The notes under the pieces are model-generated. The model did no database searches and had not been told where the DNA came from. It saw only the letters and a program-made list of their open reading frames with translations. The position numbers and the translations under genes were made by a program. 50,716 nucleotides of DNA from UBA3839 sp963627995 (GTDB taxonomy: Bacteria > Bacteroidota > Bacteroidia > Bacteroidales > Bacteroidaceae), in NCBI GenBank assembly GCA_963627995.1, contig CAVGCV010000019.1, positions 1 through 50,716 on the forward strand, written 5' to 3'. The first letter of the stretch is position 1. The number at the start of each line of letters is the position of its first letter. Shown here piece after piece: positions 9,502 through 17,133 of this stretch.

Positions 9502-10938
9502 ATGAGCGAAATTGGAAATAAAATAAAGGAAGTGTTTGGAGGAGCTGCTGTGTATAAAAATCCTGCCAATTATGATGTGTTCAATGGGAGAAATCTACCT
9601 TCTTTTGTCAAGGACTATTTGATTTCTACCCATATATCTGGTGATGGCACGTTTCAAAGGGCTGCACTTGCTCGCTTCTTGGATGAACACATACCTAACG
9701 ATAATAGTGCCATTGTCGCTCGTCTGAGAAGAGGAGAGACCTTGACGCTTCTGACTCGTTTTGATGTCTTGACAAGTTTGGCTCAAAATAAGACTATGTT
9801 CCAAATACCTGATATGGGAATAAAGGCAGGAGATACGTTGATTCCTGATTATTTAGTCGAGGAATATCCTGATGATTTGATAGATGGTGAAAAATGGGGT
9901 ATAATGAAGATAGTCTATATGATGCCTCAAGACAATAAACGTGGATATGTGGAAATGGTTAATTTCAAGCCTTTCCGTCCAATGCAGAAGTTGGATATGG
10001 ATTATATACGCCAATGTCGTTCCAAATTTACTTTGGAAGAATGGGTGGATGTATTGATTTCTGCAATGGAATATACACCCTCTGCTTTCAAGAATATGAC
10101 GCAGAAAATGGAATTTATAACACGTTTGTTACCTTTTGTAGAGCCGCGTCTGAATCTTATAGAACTTGCTCCAAAAGGAACAGGCAAGAGTTATGTGTTT
10201 GGCAACCTTTCTAAGTTTGTTTGGCTGGTCAGTGGTGGAAAGGTATCTCGTGCAAAGTTGGTTTATGATAAATCGACAAAGGCTCCAGGCATTATGCGTT
10301 TCTATGACCTTGTAGCTTTTGACGAAATATCATCGATAACATTTACTGATAATTCTGAGATGCAGTCGTTCTTAAAGAATTATTTGGAATATGGTCGTGC
10401 TACCGTTGATAATTATGAGTTTATGTCAGAATGTGGATTGATGTTGTTGGGCAACATATTATTGTCTCAAGACAATCAGCCTTTGGATTATCGTTATTTT
10501 GACTCTTTACCTGAAGTGTTTAGGGAGTCTGCCTTGCTGGATCGTTTCCATGGTATGATAGAGGGCTGGTTACTTCCTCGAATCAATGTAGATATGGCAT
10601 TACATGATTGGACTCTAAATGTAGAATTCTTCTCGGAAGTCCTTCATTATTTACGTACAGAATCCGTTTATTCACAGATAGTTGACAATGTTGTATTCGT
10701 CCCCCAAGGGGCTGATATGCGACATACAAAAGCTGTGAAAAGAGTGGCTACTGCTTATTTGAAGTTGCTTTTTCCTCATGTTACTTCTGTAGATATGTTA
10801 GATTTGAAAGTTTTCAATACATATTGTTTGCAACCTGCCATCCATCGGCGGGATATTGTCAGAGAACAATGCAGTAATATTGATGCTGAATCTTCTTTCT
10901 CAAAGCCGATGCCGCAATATATGGTACGGACTTGTTAA
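9502..10938 (+). CDS. brxL: BrxL: AAA+ BREX protein, short form without a Lon protease domain
   Basis: The ATG at 9502 is chosen over an upstream GTG at 9496 that would overlap pglZ by four bases. The 478-residue product has the P-loop APKGTGKS at 223-230 and a Walker B strand VAFDEIS with Asp274-Glu275. These match BrxL proteins, whose P-loop has the form GPKGTGKS. Long BrxL proteins of type 1 systems are near 680 residues and carry a degenerate Lon protease-like C-terminus. This one ends soon after the conserved RRDIVREQ segment with MPQYMVRTC, as in the shorter type 4 branch, so it is probably complete rather than truncated. In type 1 systems BrxL is a DNA-binding AAA+ machine. It is the fourth and last core gene of the operon. 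Confidence 0.85.
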   Translation: MSEIGNKIKEVFGGAAVYKNPANYDVFNGRNLPSFVKDYLISTHISGDGTFQRAALARFLDEHIPNDNSAIVARLRRGETLTLLTRFDVLTSLAQNKTMFQIPDMGIKAGDTLIPDYLVEEYPDDLIDGEKWGIMKIVYMMPQDNKRGYVEMVNFKPFRPMQKLDMDYIRQCRSKFTLEEWVDVLISAMEYTPSAFKNMTQKMEFITRLLPFVEPRLNLIELAPKGTGKSYVFGNLSKFVWLVSGGKVSRAKLVYDKSTKAPGIMRFYDLVAFDEISSITFTDNSEMQSFLKNYLEYGRATVDNYEFMSECGLMLLGNILLSQDNQPLDYRYFDSLPEVFRESALLDRFHGMIEGWLLPRINVDMALHDWTLNVEFFSEVLHYLRTESVYSQIVDNVVFVPQGADMRHTKAVKRVATAYLKLLFPHVTSVDMLDLKVFNTYCLQPAIHRRDIVREQCSNIDAESSFSKPMPQYMVRTC

Positions 10939-11074
10939 CCAAGGGGGAAATGGATTTTATGAGAAAATAGTAAAACTCAACACTGACGAAGAGTTGGATG
11001 ACTACTATAATTGTGCGGAGGAAGAGAATTACTACTCATTGCCATACTCGGAAATCTGTTTCAATGAAATTTGA
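10883..11074 (+). CDS. Possible small reading frame overlapping the end of brxL
   Basis: A 63-codon frame starts with ATG inside the last codons of brxL and continues 136 bases beyond it. The non-overlapping part encodes a strongly acidic peptide (TDEELDDYYNCAEEEN). Its TGA at 11072-11074 lies two bases before the ATG of the next gene, which would suit translational coupling. I recognise no family. It may be a genuine small accessory protein, or the degraded tail of a gene lost by rearrangement. Because the start is inside brxL and the protein is short, coding status is uncertain. Confidence 0.3.
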   Translation: MLNLLSQSRCRNIWYGLVNQGGNGFYEKIVKLNTDEELDDYYNCAEEENYYSLPYSEICFNEI

Positions 11075-11076
11075 AT

Positions 11077-11928
11077 ATGAATACTGGGGATAATATGCAA
11101 AAATACCATTGTGTCATAAATGGCATAAGGATCGATGATATAGAGGAATGTTCTATTGACGGAATTTATAATGCCATTGTTGAAGGTAACTATTCTGGAG
11201 AAATAGTCAATACAATAGAGTGTTTGGTTCCTTCATTAAACGAAGCTGTCTGTGAGAATTTTTCCTGGGACTTTGTTGAGGATATCCTGAAATATATCAG
11301 CAATGCTTATGATGCTCAAAATGTAGTTTTGCAAAACGAAAGCGACATTGTGATTGGAAGTTTCCCAGTCCAACCTATTCTCAATGACCTGTGTGAAAGT
11401 TATTATGCGGATGAAAATGGATGGGTTCAAGCTGGAGAAATCTGGTCTGTCCAGTTGCAGGCTTTTATCAATCAAGGAGAATGGATAGCAGCACTTAGAG
11501 ACGAGGATGGAAATGTCATTACTGATTTGGAGGCATGGCCAAAACCTATTGTCTCTGCAGATGAAGGCGCAGAATGGAAGGTTGGAGTGAAAAAATGTAC
11601 TCCAATTTTATGGTATGGGCTGAAAGGTAATCCGATTTCTGAAATCTGGATGGTCGGAAGAGATACATTTCCTGCTATTGTGACCGAGGAAAATGGTATG
11701 GGTACATATGGAGGACAAATGCAAATTGATGGTTTTGAAATCAATTATCCATTGCTTTTTGATGATGGTTCTGTGGAGAGTTGGTATTTTGGCTGTGGAG
11801 GTATGGAGGGGGCAGATTTTTCTAAGCTGTTGGATGAATGCCCCATCAACTTGCATGAATTATTCAAAAGGCATAATGGAAATGAACAAGTCGCTCATTA
11901 TTGTTATAAACTTCAAGAAAACCATTAA
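11077..11928 (+). CDS. Unidentified acidic protein linked to the BREX operon
   Basis: The frame encodes 283 residues from the ATG at 11077; a second ATG at 11095 is possible. The protein is acidic, shows no signal peptide or membrane segment, and is rich in aromatic residues in its C-terminal half (WYFGCGGMEGADF). The composition suggests a soluble cytoplasmic protein. I recognise no domain. It has the same strand and low GC content as the four BREX genes, begins three bases after the small frame before it, and is followed by a strong hairpin at 11940-11976, so it appears to be the last gene of the defence transcript. An accessory, regulatory or second-layer defence role is plausible from position only. 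Confidence 0.6.
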   Translation: MNTGDNMQKYHCVINGIRIDDIEECSIDGIYNAIVEGNYSGEIVNTIECLVPSLNEAVCENFSWDFVEDILKYISNAYDAQNVVLQNESDIVIGSFPVQPILNDLCESYYADENGWVQAGEIWSVQLQAFINQGEWIAALRDEDGNVITDLEAWPKPIVSADEGAEWKVGVKKCTPILWYGLKGNPISEIWMVGRDTFPAIVTEENGMGTYGGQMQIDGFEINYPLLFDDGSVESWYFGCGGMEGADFSKLLDECPINLHELFKRHNGNEQVAHYCYKLQENH

Positions 11929-11939
11929 AAGTGAAGTCA

Positions 11940-11976
11940 CACCGTGGTACGCATCGTTGAGAGGCGTACCACGGTG
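11940..11976. terminator. Hairpin between converging BREX and mobilization genes
   Basis: CACCGTGGTACGC (11940-11952) pairs perfectly over 13 bases with 11964-11976 around an 11-base loop. It lies between the last rightward gene (stop at 11928) and the first leftward stop (12028). No long T run follows on either strand, so a bidirectional terminator is likely but not certain. Confidence 0.6.
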
Positions 11977-12027
11977 GGATTTGTTAGTACAAAGAAACCA
12001 CAAACGTGATAATAAGGCAAAACAGGG

Positions 12028-12720
12028 TCATTTCTCCCACATCTCCCGAATTTCGTTGCCATGCGCCTCTTCGTCCGAATACAGCATATCAATGTAGTTG
12101 ATGATGGCTTCGGAATCCTTGGACTTGCGCAGCTCCTTTCTGATCAAGCGGTTCTTCTCACACTCCTTGCGCATCGTCGCATTGTCGTGCGCTATGAAGA
12201 GTAAGGTGAAGAGGGTGACTATGAAGGTGAGGACGAAGCAGATGGAGGCGAACTTTCGGAAGGAGTCATTGCGCCAAATACGGTGAAGCCAATATGGGAG
12301 ATAGACGGCAAACAGGAAACGCGGCACCTCCTTGGGGGATGGAGGAAAGGAAGGTTGCTTACAGGATGCTTGGGGCTGCAAGAGTTGTTTGACTCCATCT
12401 ATTCTTTTGGCCAAAATTAGGATATTCTTGCTGAATCGTGCGGAATTCTCATTGCAGATACCTACAAGGTCGTTGTATGCTTGGTGGAGTCTGTCGTATT
12501 TGTCCGCCAATAGGTTGTGTTTACGCTTCAGTTCCTCCGTTTGCTCCAAATAGAAACGGCTCAATCTTCGGTATAGGTCATCTGATAGTTTCTCCCCGTC
12601 AAGCTGAGATGGTGGCAAAGCTGGAGTAGGTGCAGGTAACTTTTCTGCTATTTTGTCAGGCAAAGCCTGAATATCTGAACGCAAACTGCTGAGGTTTGCT
12701 GCTATGATGTCTTCTTTCAT
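12028..12720 (-). CDS. MbpC-like mobilization protein with one membrane segment
   Basis: The start at 12720 is chosen because its ATG shares one base with the TAA of the relaxase gene (TAATG); the frame stays open further upstream but only inside that gene. The 230-residue product has a proline-rich linker near 30-40, a long charged helical region (TEELKRKHNLLADKYDRLHQ), one strongly hydrophobic segment (ASICFVLTFIVTLFTLLFIA) and a charged tail. Third genes of Bacteroides mobilization operons are often coiled-coil proteins with a single membrane anchor. The position after a mobA-like gene and a relaxase supports this. A role in bringing the relaxosome to the membrane or coupling protein is inferred. 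Confidence 0.6.
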   Translation of the reverse strand: MKEDIIAANLSSLRSDIQALPDKIAEKLPAPTPALPPSQLDGEKLSDDLYRRLSRFYLEQTEELKRKHNLLADKYDRLHQAYNDLVGICNENSARFSKNILILAKRIDGVKQLLQPQASCKQPSFPPSPKEVPRFLFAVYLPYWLHRIWRNDSFRKFASICFVLTFIVTLFTLLFIAHDNATMRKECEKNRLIRKELRKSKDSEAIINYIDMLYSDEEAHGNEIREMWEK

Positions 12721-13622
12721 TATCTTCTTCGTTTTGAGGGTTGGTAAATGGTTGGTTTCTGATGCTTCCATTTCTCGTCGTCATCGTCTCGCCAGCCTTG
12801 GTTGTTGGATGGTCCGCCGCCACCAGTACTGATCGCTTGGGTATGCGGCATGAACAGAAATTCTTCTATGGTATTGCCGAAAAACGAGCAGAGGGAAGGA
12901 TAGGACAACTCGCTGTCGAGTTTGGAACCAGAGATATGGGTGTCATCCTTGCCAAAAGAGATACCGACGACTTGGCTTGCATCCTTCCGATACGTTATTC
13001 GGGCATCGATATTGCATTTGCCCAAACGCTCCGAAAACTCAGACCAACTATGTGATGCAGAACGTGCATCAAGTACTGCCGTGCGCAAGTCAGCCTTCTT
13101 CAACTGGTACGGGCGCAACCGATTTCGGTTTTGTTCCTTGCTGTTCTTCTTCGCCATGTATAGACCATACTCCTCAGTCAAGGCACGGCAGATGCGAGAA
13201 CTGCGGTAACGCTCGCAACTGTCAGAAATCACACCGCCGTCGTTGTCCACAAGATTATACACCACATGGCAATGGGGGTGTTTCGTGTCATGATGACGGG
13301 CAATGATGTATTGCGTGTTGACGATGCCCATGCGCCGCATCCACTCTTTGGCAATCTCCGCCATCAGCGCATCGCCTTTCTCGTTCTCGGGCAATCGGTC
13401 GAGGTCTCTTGGCGAAAAGGAAAGAGCGATATGCTTTACTGGTGATCTCCTGCCAGGGCGCATGGCCGCCTGAATATGGAAACTGTCGGCAATGGTCTTG
13501 TTGTCCGTTATGCATACCCCTTCGTGAGCTATAAGGTTTGCTCGCTTGGCTTGGCTCTTGTCATTGTGGGCATAGTTGACGATACCGCCAAAGTCCACCC
13601 GGTTCATAATCTTAGCTATCAT
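12720..13622 (-). CDS. MobP/MbpB-type relaxase
   Basis: The 300-residue protein carries the three-histidine signature of relaxase/mobilization nucleases at residues 110-119 (HHDTKHPHCH), with NRVDFGGIVNYAHN near the N-terminus where the catalytic tyrosine motif lies (Tyr17 is a candidate). Such enzymes nick oriT, stay bound to the 5' end and lead the strand into a recipient. The ATG at 13622 gives a product beginning MIAKIMNR, the usual start of this family, and overlaps the mobA-like gene by 11 bases. A start at 13655 would lie deeper in that gene. The C-terminus is basic (QPSKRRR). Transfer would need the mating apparatus of a co-resident conjugative element, as no type IV secretion genes are present. 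Confidence 0.88.
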   Translation of the reverse strand: MIAKIMNRVDFGGIVNYAHNDKSQAKRANLIAHEGVCITDNKTIADSFHIQAAMRPGRRSPVKHIALSFSPRDLDRLPENEKGDALMAEIAKEWMRRMGIVNTQYIIARHHDTKHPHCHVVYNLVDNDGGVISDSCERYRSSRICRALTEEYGLYMAKKNSKEQNRNRLRPYQLKKADLRTAVLDARSASHSWSEFSERLGKCNIDARITYRKDASQVVGISFGKDDTHISGSKLDSELSYPSLCSFFGNTIEEFLFMPHTQAISTGGGGPSNNQGWRDDDDEKWKHQKPTIYQPSKRRR

Positions 13623-13980
13623 AATGTGTCGGCTTTGCGTGGTTGATGATTTCACTTATCGCTCTGATGATGCGCAGGCATTGCTCTTTGACGGCAGCCA
13701 TTCCGTAGATGTGCATATCGTGGGCAAGTTGGTTCACGTTGTTGGCGATGCCCGAGAGGTCTCGTATCTGCTTGGCCAGTTCGGGAGTGATAGTGGCTCG
13801 GATGCGGTTGTCCATCATTGCCTGATGTCCATACTCGCTGACGGACAGTCCTGCCTGTGCAGCCTTCGACTGGATATATATGAAGTCGTTCTCGCTGAAC
13901 ATCACTCGCACCATTTTCGTGCGCTTTTGGTAGTCGGCCAACTTGGGGCGACCGCCACGGTTGTTTGTTTCCTTGTTCAT
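13612..13980 (-). CDS. MobA/MobC-like relaxosome accessory protein
   Basis: The protein has 122 residues. The N-terminal half is basic and reads as a ribbon-helix-helix DNA-binding segment (KMVRVMFSENDFIYIQSKAA). The C-terminal half contains NNVNQLAHDMH, the hallmark of the bacterial mobilization protein family (MobC, PF05713). These proteins bind oriT and help the relaxase nick it. It is the first gene of the leftward mob operon, starts 35 bases from the oriT-like region, and overlaps the relaxase gene by 11 bases, so the two are translated together. Confidence 0.85.
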   Translation of the reverse strand: MNKETNNRGGRPKLADYQKRTKMVRVMFSENDFIYIQSKAAQAGLSVSEYGHQAMMDNRIRATITPELAKQIRDLSGIANNVNQLAHDMHIYGMAAVKEQCLRIIRAISEIINHAKPTHYDS

Positions 13981-14014
13981 ATACCTTATTATATAGGGTG
14001 AATACTATGGATGC

Positions 14015-14134
14015 TTTTTTAGAGTGGGAAGTTCTTTGCATCTCCAGATGATTGCCGATGTCTGGGCGGCAATGGACGGGGACTGTCCCGAAGGTTTTAG
14101 TGACACTAAAACACAAACTTGCCACTCTAAAAAA
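14015..14134. other. Candidate origin of transfer (oriT) with nested inverted repeats
   Basis: Between the mobA-like gene and the DUF3987 gene, TTTTTTAGAGTGG (14015-14027) and its perfect complement (14122-14134) flank smaller palindromes: ATTGCCG/CGGCAAT at 14051-14057/14067-14073, GGGAC/GTCCC at 14079-14083/14085-14089 and TTTTAGTG-A-CACTAAAA at 14095-14111. Placement directly ahead of the mob genes and the density of repeats fit an oriT. The right arm touches the stop codon of the DUF3987 gene. Confidence 0.6.
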
Positions 14135-15946
14135 TCACGTTTCTATTTTACTGTAATTTCCTTGTCCTGTACGGCGTAGCCGATGCTCACGTATGAAGAT
14201 GTCTATCCACTTGGATGCCGTGCTTCTGTTCTCGTTTTGTGTTTCGATAAGCGCATCGTATTCTTTTTTGGTGAACGATGGTGGCAGTAAACTGAAGAAG
14301 GCATTGCGCCTTGCCGCTACTCCTTTCTCCAGTCTCTCCATGGACATCTTCTGTTCCAGTCCTGCCAACTTGCGGTAGATGAAAACGGAGTGATAGAGCA
14401 AGGCCGTGCAGATGTCCATGGCGGTGGTGTAGTCACATTCTTCACATAGAAGATGAATCGTTCCGTCTGCCGAAGGCTTCATCCTAAACATATCCAAGTC
14501 CAATGTTCTGATGGCGGTAAGCACCATCATGATGCGGTAAGCCATCAGTCCCAAGCGACGGACAATACCCTGCATGTTGTTGTCCACCTCATCGCAACAT
14601 TCCTCGTTGATTTGTCGCAGGAAAGCGACGAACTGCATTTGCAGATGGGAGGGAACATAAAAGGTGTACATCCCCTGTCGCATGAACGACTCCTGAAGGT
14701 GCATGAAGCGGTCACCGAGGATGCGGAACTTGGCATTTTTCGACTGCGAGACGTCACTTGTGGCAAACACGTTTCTGATGCCACGCTTGAACGGAATGTT
14801 GTAGAAGGCGAAACGGCTCAACAGTCCGTCTTCCGAACTGGGTATCAGTCGGCGCACCTGTTCGGGTGTTCCAGCCAAGACCACAGAGATGCGAGGATTC
14901 TCGATGTCGTTATACTCCTTGTCTTTACGCCTGCTCATCTTGATAGGCTCATGATGGTAAGCTTTGCGGAGCGTATCGGAATAGTTGCCGTGTTCCGACC
15001 TTAATGTCTGACTGAGTGTATCGCCCTCGGTTTCGAACAGGAGGAGGATTCCGTTGTTGTCGCTCAGTATCTTCTGGAAAGAACTGGCACTGCTGTTTGC
15101 CGGAACGACAAGCATCCGTTGCTTGAGTTCGGTTGGCATTTCCATCACAGATGACTTCTTGCCCTTCGCATATTCTGCCATGGCGGCTTTGTACTCCTGC
15201 TCCAAGCGGTTGGACAGTTCACGCAGGTTTCGATTGATGGATGCCACCAACTCATAGCACAAGGTCAGTGAACCTTTCCCCATGCCAGCTTCAGCAGCGA
15301 CGAAGAGGTACAGATTGGGATAGACAATTCGCTCGTCATATACACCCGACATGTTGTAAAAGCATACCGACAAGGTGGCGATGGCACCGATGAGTATGGT
15401 GTCACGGTCGTCCGTGGAAATTGCGTTGGCTACCACCTCTGCCAAGAACGGCGGCAAATTGTCGAACACACGTTCAGGGAACGACGGCAATTCCTTTTCC
15501 GATTTTACCCATTTCTCCGTTTTCCCATTTTGGATATTTGGCAAAATGAATAAACAGTTGTCGTGGATAGAGATCCCTGCCCGTTGTGCCAGATGAAAAA
15601 ATGTACTGATGGTGATGCCGCTACCATGCGACTGGAGACAATGCGAATACTGCCTGTCGGCAGTTTCCTCACGATAGTCTGGATAGAAACGGCTGATGCG
15701 GTGGTAATAACTTCGACCACTTTCCCCAAAACCATCGACGAGGGCAAAGCCCAGCGATACCCAATCCTTGTAGTCGGGCGCAATATCTACGGTTTTGCGC
15801 TCTATCTCGCACACAACTTTCTCGACGTCTTCTTCCACATTATTATATATGGTAGCGCCAATCTCCTTTTTCGATGTAGAGATTTCTGACAGAACCTTAG
15901 AAGGGACATTCTCCCATTCTTGGGCGGAAAATATTTTCTTTGACAT
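14135..15946 (-). CDS. DUF3987 ATPase-like replication or primase-associated protein
   Basis: The ATG at 15946 (MSKKIF) is preferred to the open frame starting at 16054, which lies inside the preceding gene. The 603-residue product begins with a PriCT-2-like region (DWVSLGFALVDGFGESGR, residues 61-78) and continues into a DUF3987 domain with a P-loop-like AEAGMGKGS at 218-226. Together with the preceding VirE/BT4734-like gene this is the two-gene replication or primase cassette common on Bacteroidota mobile elements. It could prime the transferred strand or help the excised circle replicate. It overlaps its upstream partner by 50 bases. Confidence 0.75.
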   Translation of the reverse strand: MSKKIFSAQEWENVPSKVLSEISTSKKEIGATIYNNVEEDVEKVVCEIERKTVDIAPDYKDWVSLGFALVDGFGESGRSYYHRISRFYPDYREETADRQYSHCLQSHGSGITISTFFHLAQRAGISIHDNCLFILPNIQNGKTEKWVKSEKELPSFPERVFDNLPPFLAEVVANAISTDDRDTILIGAIATLSVCFYNMSGVYDERIVYPNLYLFVAAEAGMGKGSLTLCYELVASINRNLRELSNRLEQEYKAAMAEYAKGKKSSVMEMPTELKQRMLVVPANSSASSFQKILSDNNGILLLFETEGDTLSQTLRSEHGNYSDTLRKAYHHEPIKMSRRKDKEYNDIENPRISVVLAGTPEQVRRLIPSSEDGLLSRFAFYNIPFKRGIRNVFATSDVSQSKNAKFRILGDRFMHLQESFMRQGMYTFYVPSHLQMQFVAFLRQINEECCDEVDNNMQGIVRRLGLMAYRIMMVLTAIRTLDLDMFRMKPSADGTIHLLCEECDYTTAMDICTALLYHSVFIYRKLAGLEQKMSMERLEKGVAARRNAFFSLLPPSFTKKEYDALIETQNENRSTASKWIDIFIREHRLRRTGQGNYSKIET

Positions 15947-16496
15947 ATTCTTCGTATTTTGTATTGATATATGCATGCGGGTCATGGGGTAGGAAACAAC
16001 TGCGAGCCACATCACTGCCAGACTTGTCCACTTCTGGAAGTCCGTAGGATTCAAGACAGTTGACCACCGCCTTGAAAAAGCGGCTGTGTTCCCATCCTTG
16101 CAGTTCTACGGCAACAATCCATTTCAGACCATCGCCCGACGGACTGACAAACATCAGTTCTGTATCGAAATACTCGTTCGCCAACAGTCTGCGTTTCAAA
16201 TCGTCAAGATTAGCCACATGGTCGAAGTCTATGCACATCAAACCAGAGTGCATCAACAGTTCCTTCTCGTTCCGCTTACGGAACAATCCCGAGAATGTGC
16301 AAAAGTCGAAATGCGTAGCCTTGTATCGTTTGGCTTCCTCTTTGTCGGTGAGCGCACGCAAGGCTGTGGTTTGTGGTTCGGCGTAATGCCCCACAATGTA
16401 CCGATAGATGTCGACGATACCCACAGCCCGCAAAGGTTCGATGTTTAGTATGGGCTTGCGGAAGAACGAGAATTGATAAACGGTCTGTTCCATCAT
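15897..16496 (-). CDS. VirE/BT4734-like N-terminal domain protein, primase-like
   Basis: The 199-residue protein starts at the first of two adjacent ATG codons (MMEQ), one base after the stop of the helix-turn-helix gene. MCIDFDH at residues 87-93 supplies the acidic pair (Asp90, Asp92), and VSPSGDGLKW follows, both typical of the BT4734-like/VirE N-terminal domain, which is related to archaeo-eukaryotic primases. It probably works with the following DUF3987 protein, whose P-loop region would supply the helicase-like half. The overlap of 50 bases between the genes supports co-production. Confidence 0.75.
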   Translation of the reverse strand: MMEQTVYQFSFFRKPILNIEPLRAVGIVDIYRYIVGHYAEPQTTALRALTDKEEAKRYKATHFDFCTFSGLFRKRNEKELLMHSGLMCIDFDHVANLDDLKRRLLANEYFDTELMFVSPSGDGLKWIVAVELQGWEHSRFFKAVVNCLESYGLPEVDKSGSDVARSCFLPHDPHAYINTKYEEYVKENIFRPRMGECPF

Positions 16497-16497
16497 G

Positions 16498-16848
16498 CTA
16501 TCCTCTCGCTCTCCTTGCATTGACATACTCCTGAGCCTCCCTCATCAAGTCGGCTTGCGTCTTGTGAACCTTGTTCTTCAACCACTCGTCAATCTCCGAC
16601 TGGAGAAAAGCCAACGCCTTGTTGATTTTGTGTACAGGTATTTGTTTGGCAGATACCCAACCATAGACAGTCTGCTTGGCTGGATGTGAGGGAAGGTAAG
16701 CACAAAGCTCGTCCATGTCCATCCACTTGGGCGTGTTGACTGCTTGCGACATCTGTAAAGTCTTGACCGTTGTACTGAGTTCATCAATGGTCTTGATAAG
16801 GTAGGACAATGCACCCGGCATCTCCTCCAACGATTTTATTTCTTTCAT
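16498..16848 (-). CDS. Helix-turn-helix (excisionase-type) DNA-binding protein
   Basis: The protein has 116 residues. Residues 42-90 (MDELCAYLPSHPAKQTVYGW and on to SEIDEWL) form a MerR/excisionase-type winged helix-turn-helix (HTH_17) in which YGWVSAKQIPVHK is the recognition and wing part. A predicted helical stretch precedes it and a basic Arg-rich tail follows. Proteins of this type sit ahead of primase genes on many Bacteroidota elements, where they may regulate the operon or act as excision directionality factors. It is the first gene of the leftward operon and has a consensus promoter 26 bases upstream. Confidence 0.7.
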   Translation of the reverse strand: MKEIKSLEEMPGALSYLIKTIDELSTTVKTLQMSQAVNTPKWMDMDELCAYLPSHPAKQTVYGWVSAKQIPVHKINKALAFLQSEIDEWLKNKVHKTQADLMREAQEYVNARRARG

Positions 16849-16873
16849 AATTTGTTTATTTTGAAATCTGCCG

Positions 16874-16904
16874 CAAAAGTACTGCTACGGCAAGGTGTGC
16901 CAAA
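16874..16904 (-). promoter_or_regulatory. Consensus Bacteroidota promoter for the helix-turn-helix/primase operon
   Basis: On the minus strand TTTG (16904-16901), a 19-base spacer and TACTTTTG (16881-16874) match TTTG-N19-TAnnTTTG exactly. Transcription would start near 16867, leaving a leader of about 20 bases before the ATG at 16848. Confidence 0.7.
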
Positions 16905-17052
16905 TAGGTGGCGAGTTGCCCCTTGGAAGCCCCATAGTTGGCGCAAACAGATTTATATTTCGTTAAGATAGCAGGATGGATGGAAATGACAGATGTTGCC
17001 CAAAACCATGATACCAGGCAAGAGATTACATGAAAAGGTTGGCCATGTACAG

Positions 17053-17089
17053 AAAAGCCCCTCAGACAGACCGTGCTGAATGAGGGGCT
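17053..17089 (-). terminator. Terminator after the integrase gene
   Basis: AGCCCCTCA (17056-17064) pairs perfectly with 17081-17089. On the minus strand the stem ends in a T run (17056-17053). It lies 45 bases beyond the original stop codon of the integrase frame. The rest of 16905-17052 shows nothing else I can name. Confidence 0.65.
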
Positions 17090-17133
17090 AATGGGTGGCG
17101 ATATATACTAAAGACAATGCAAATGGTTGGTGC

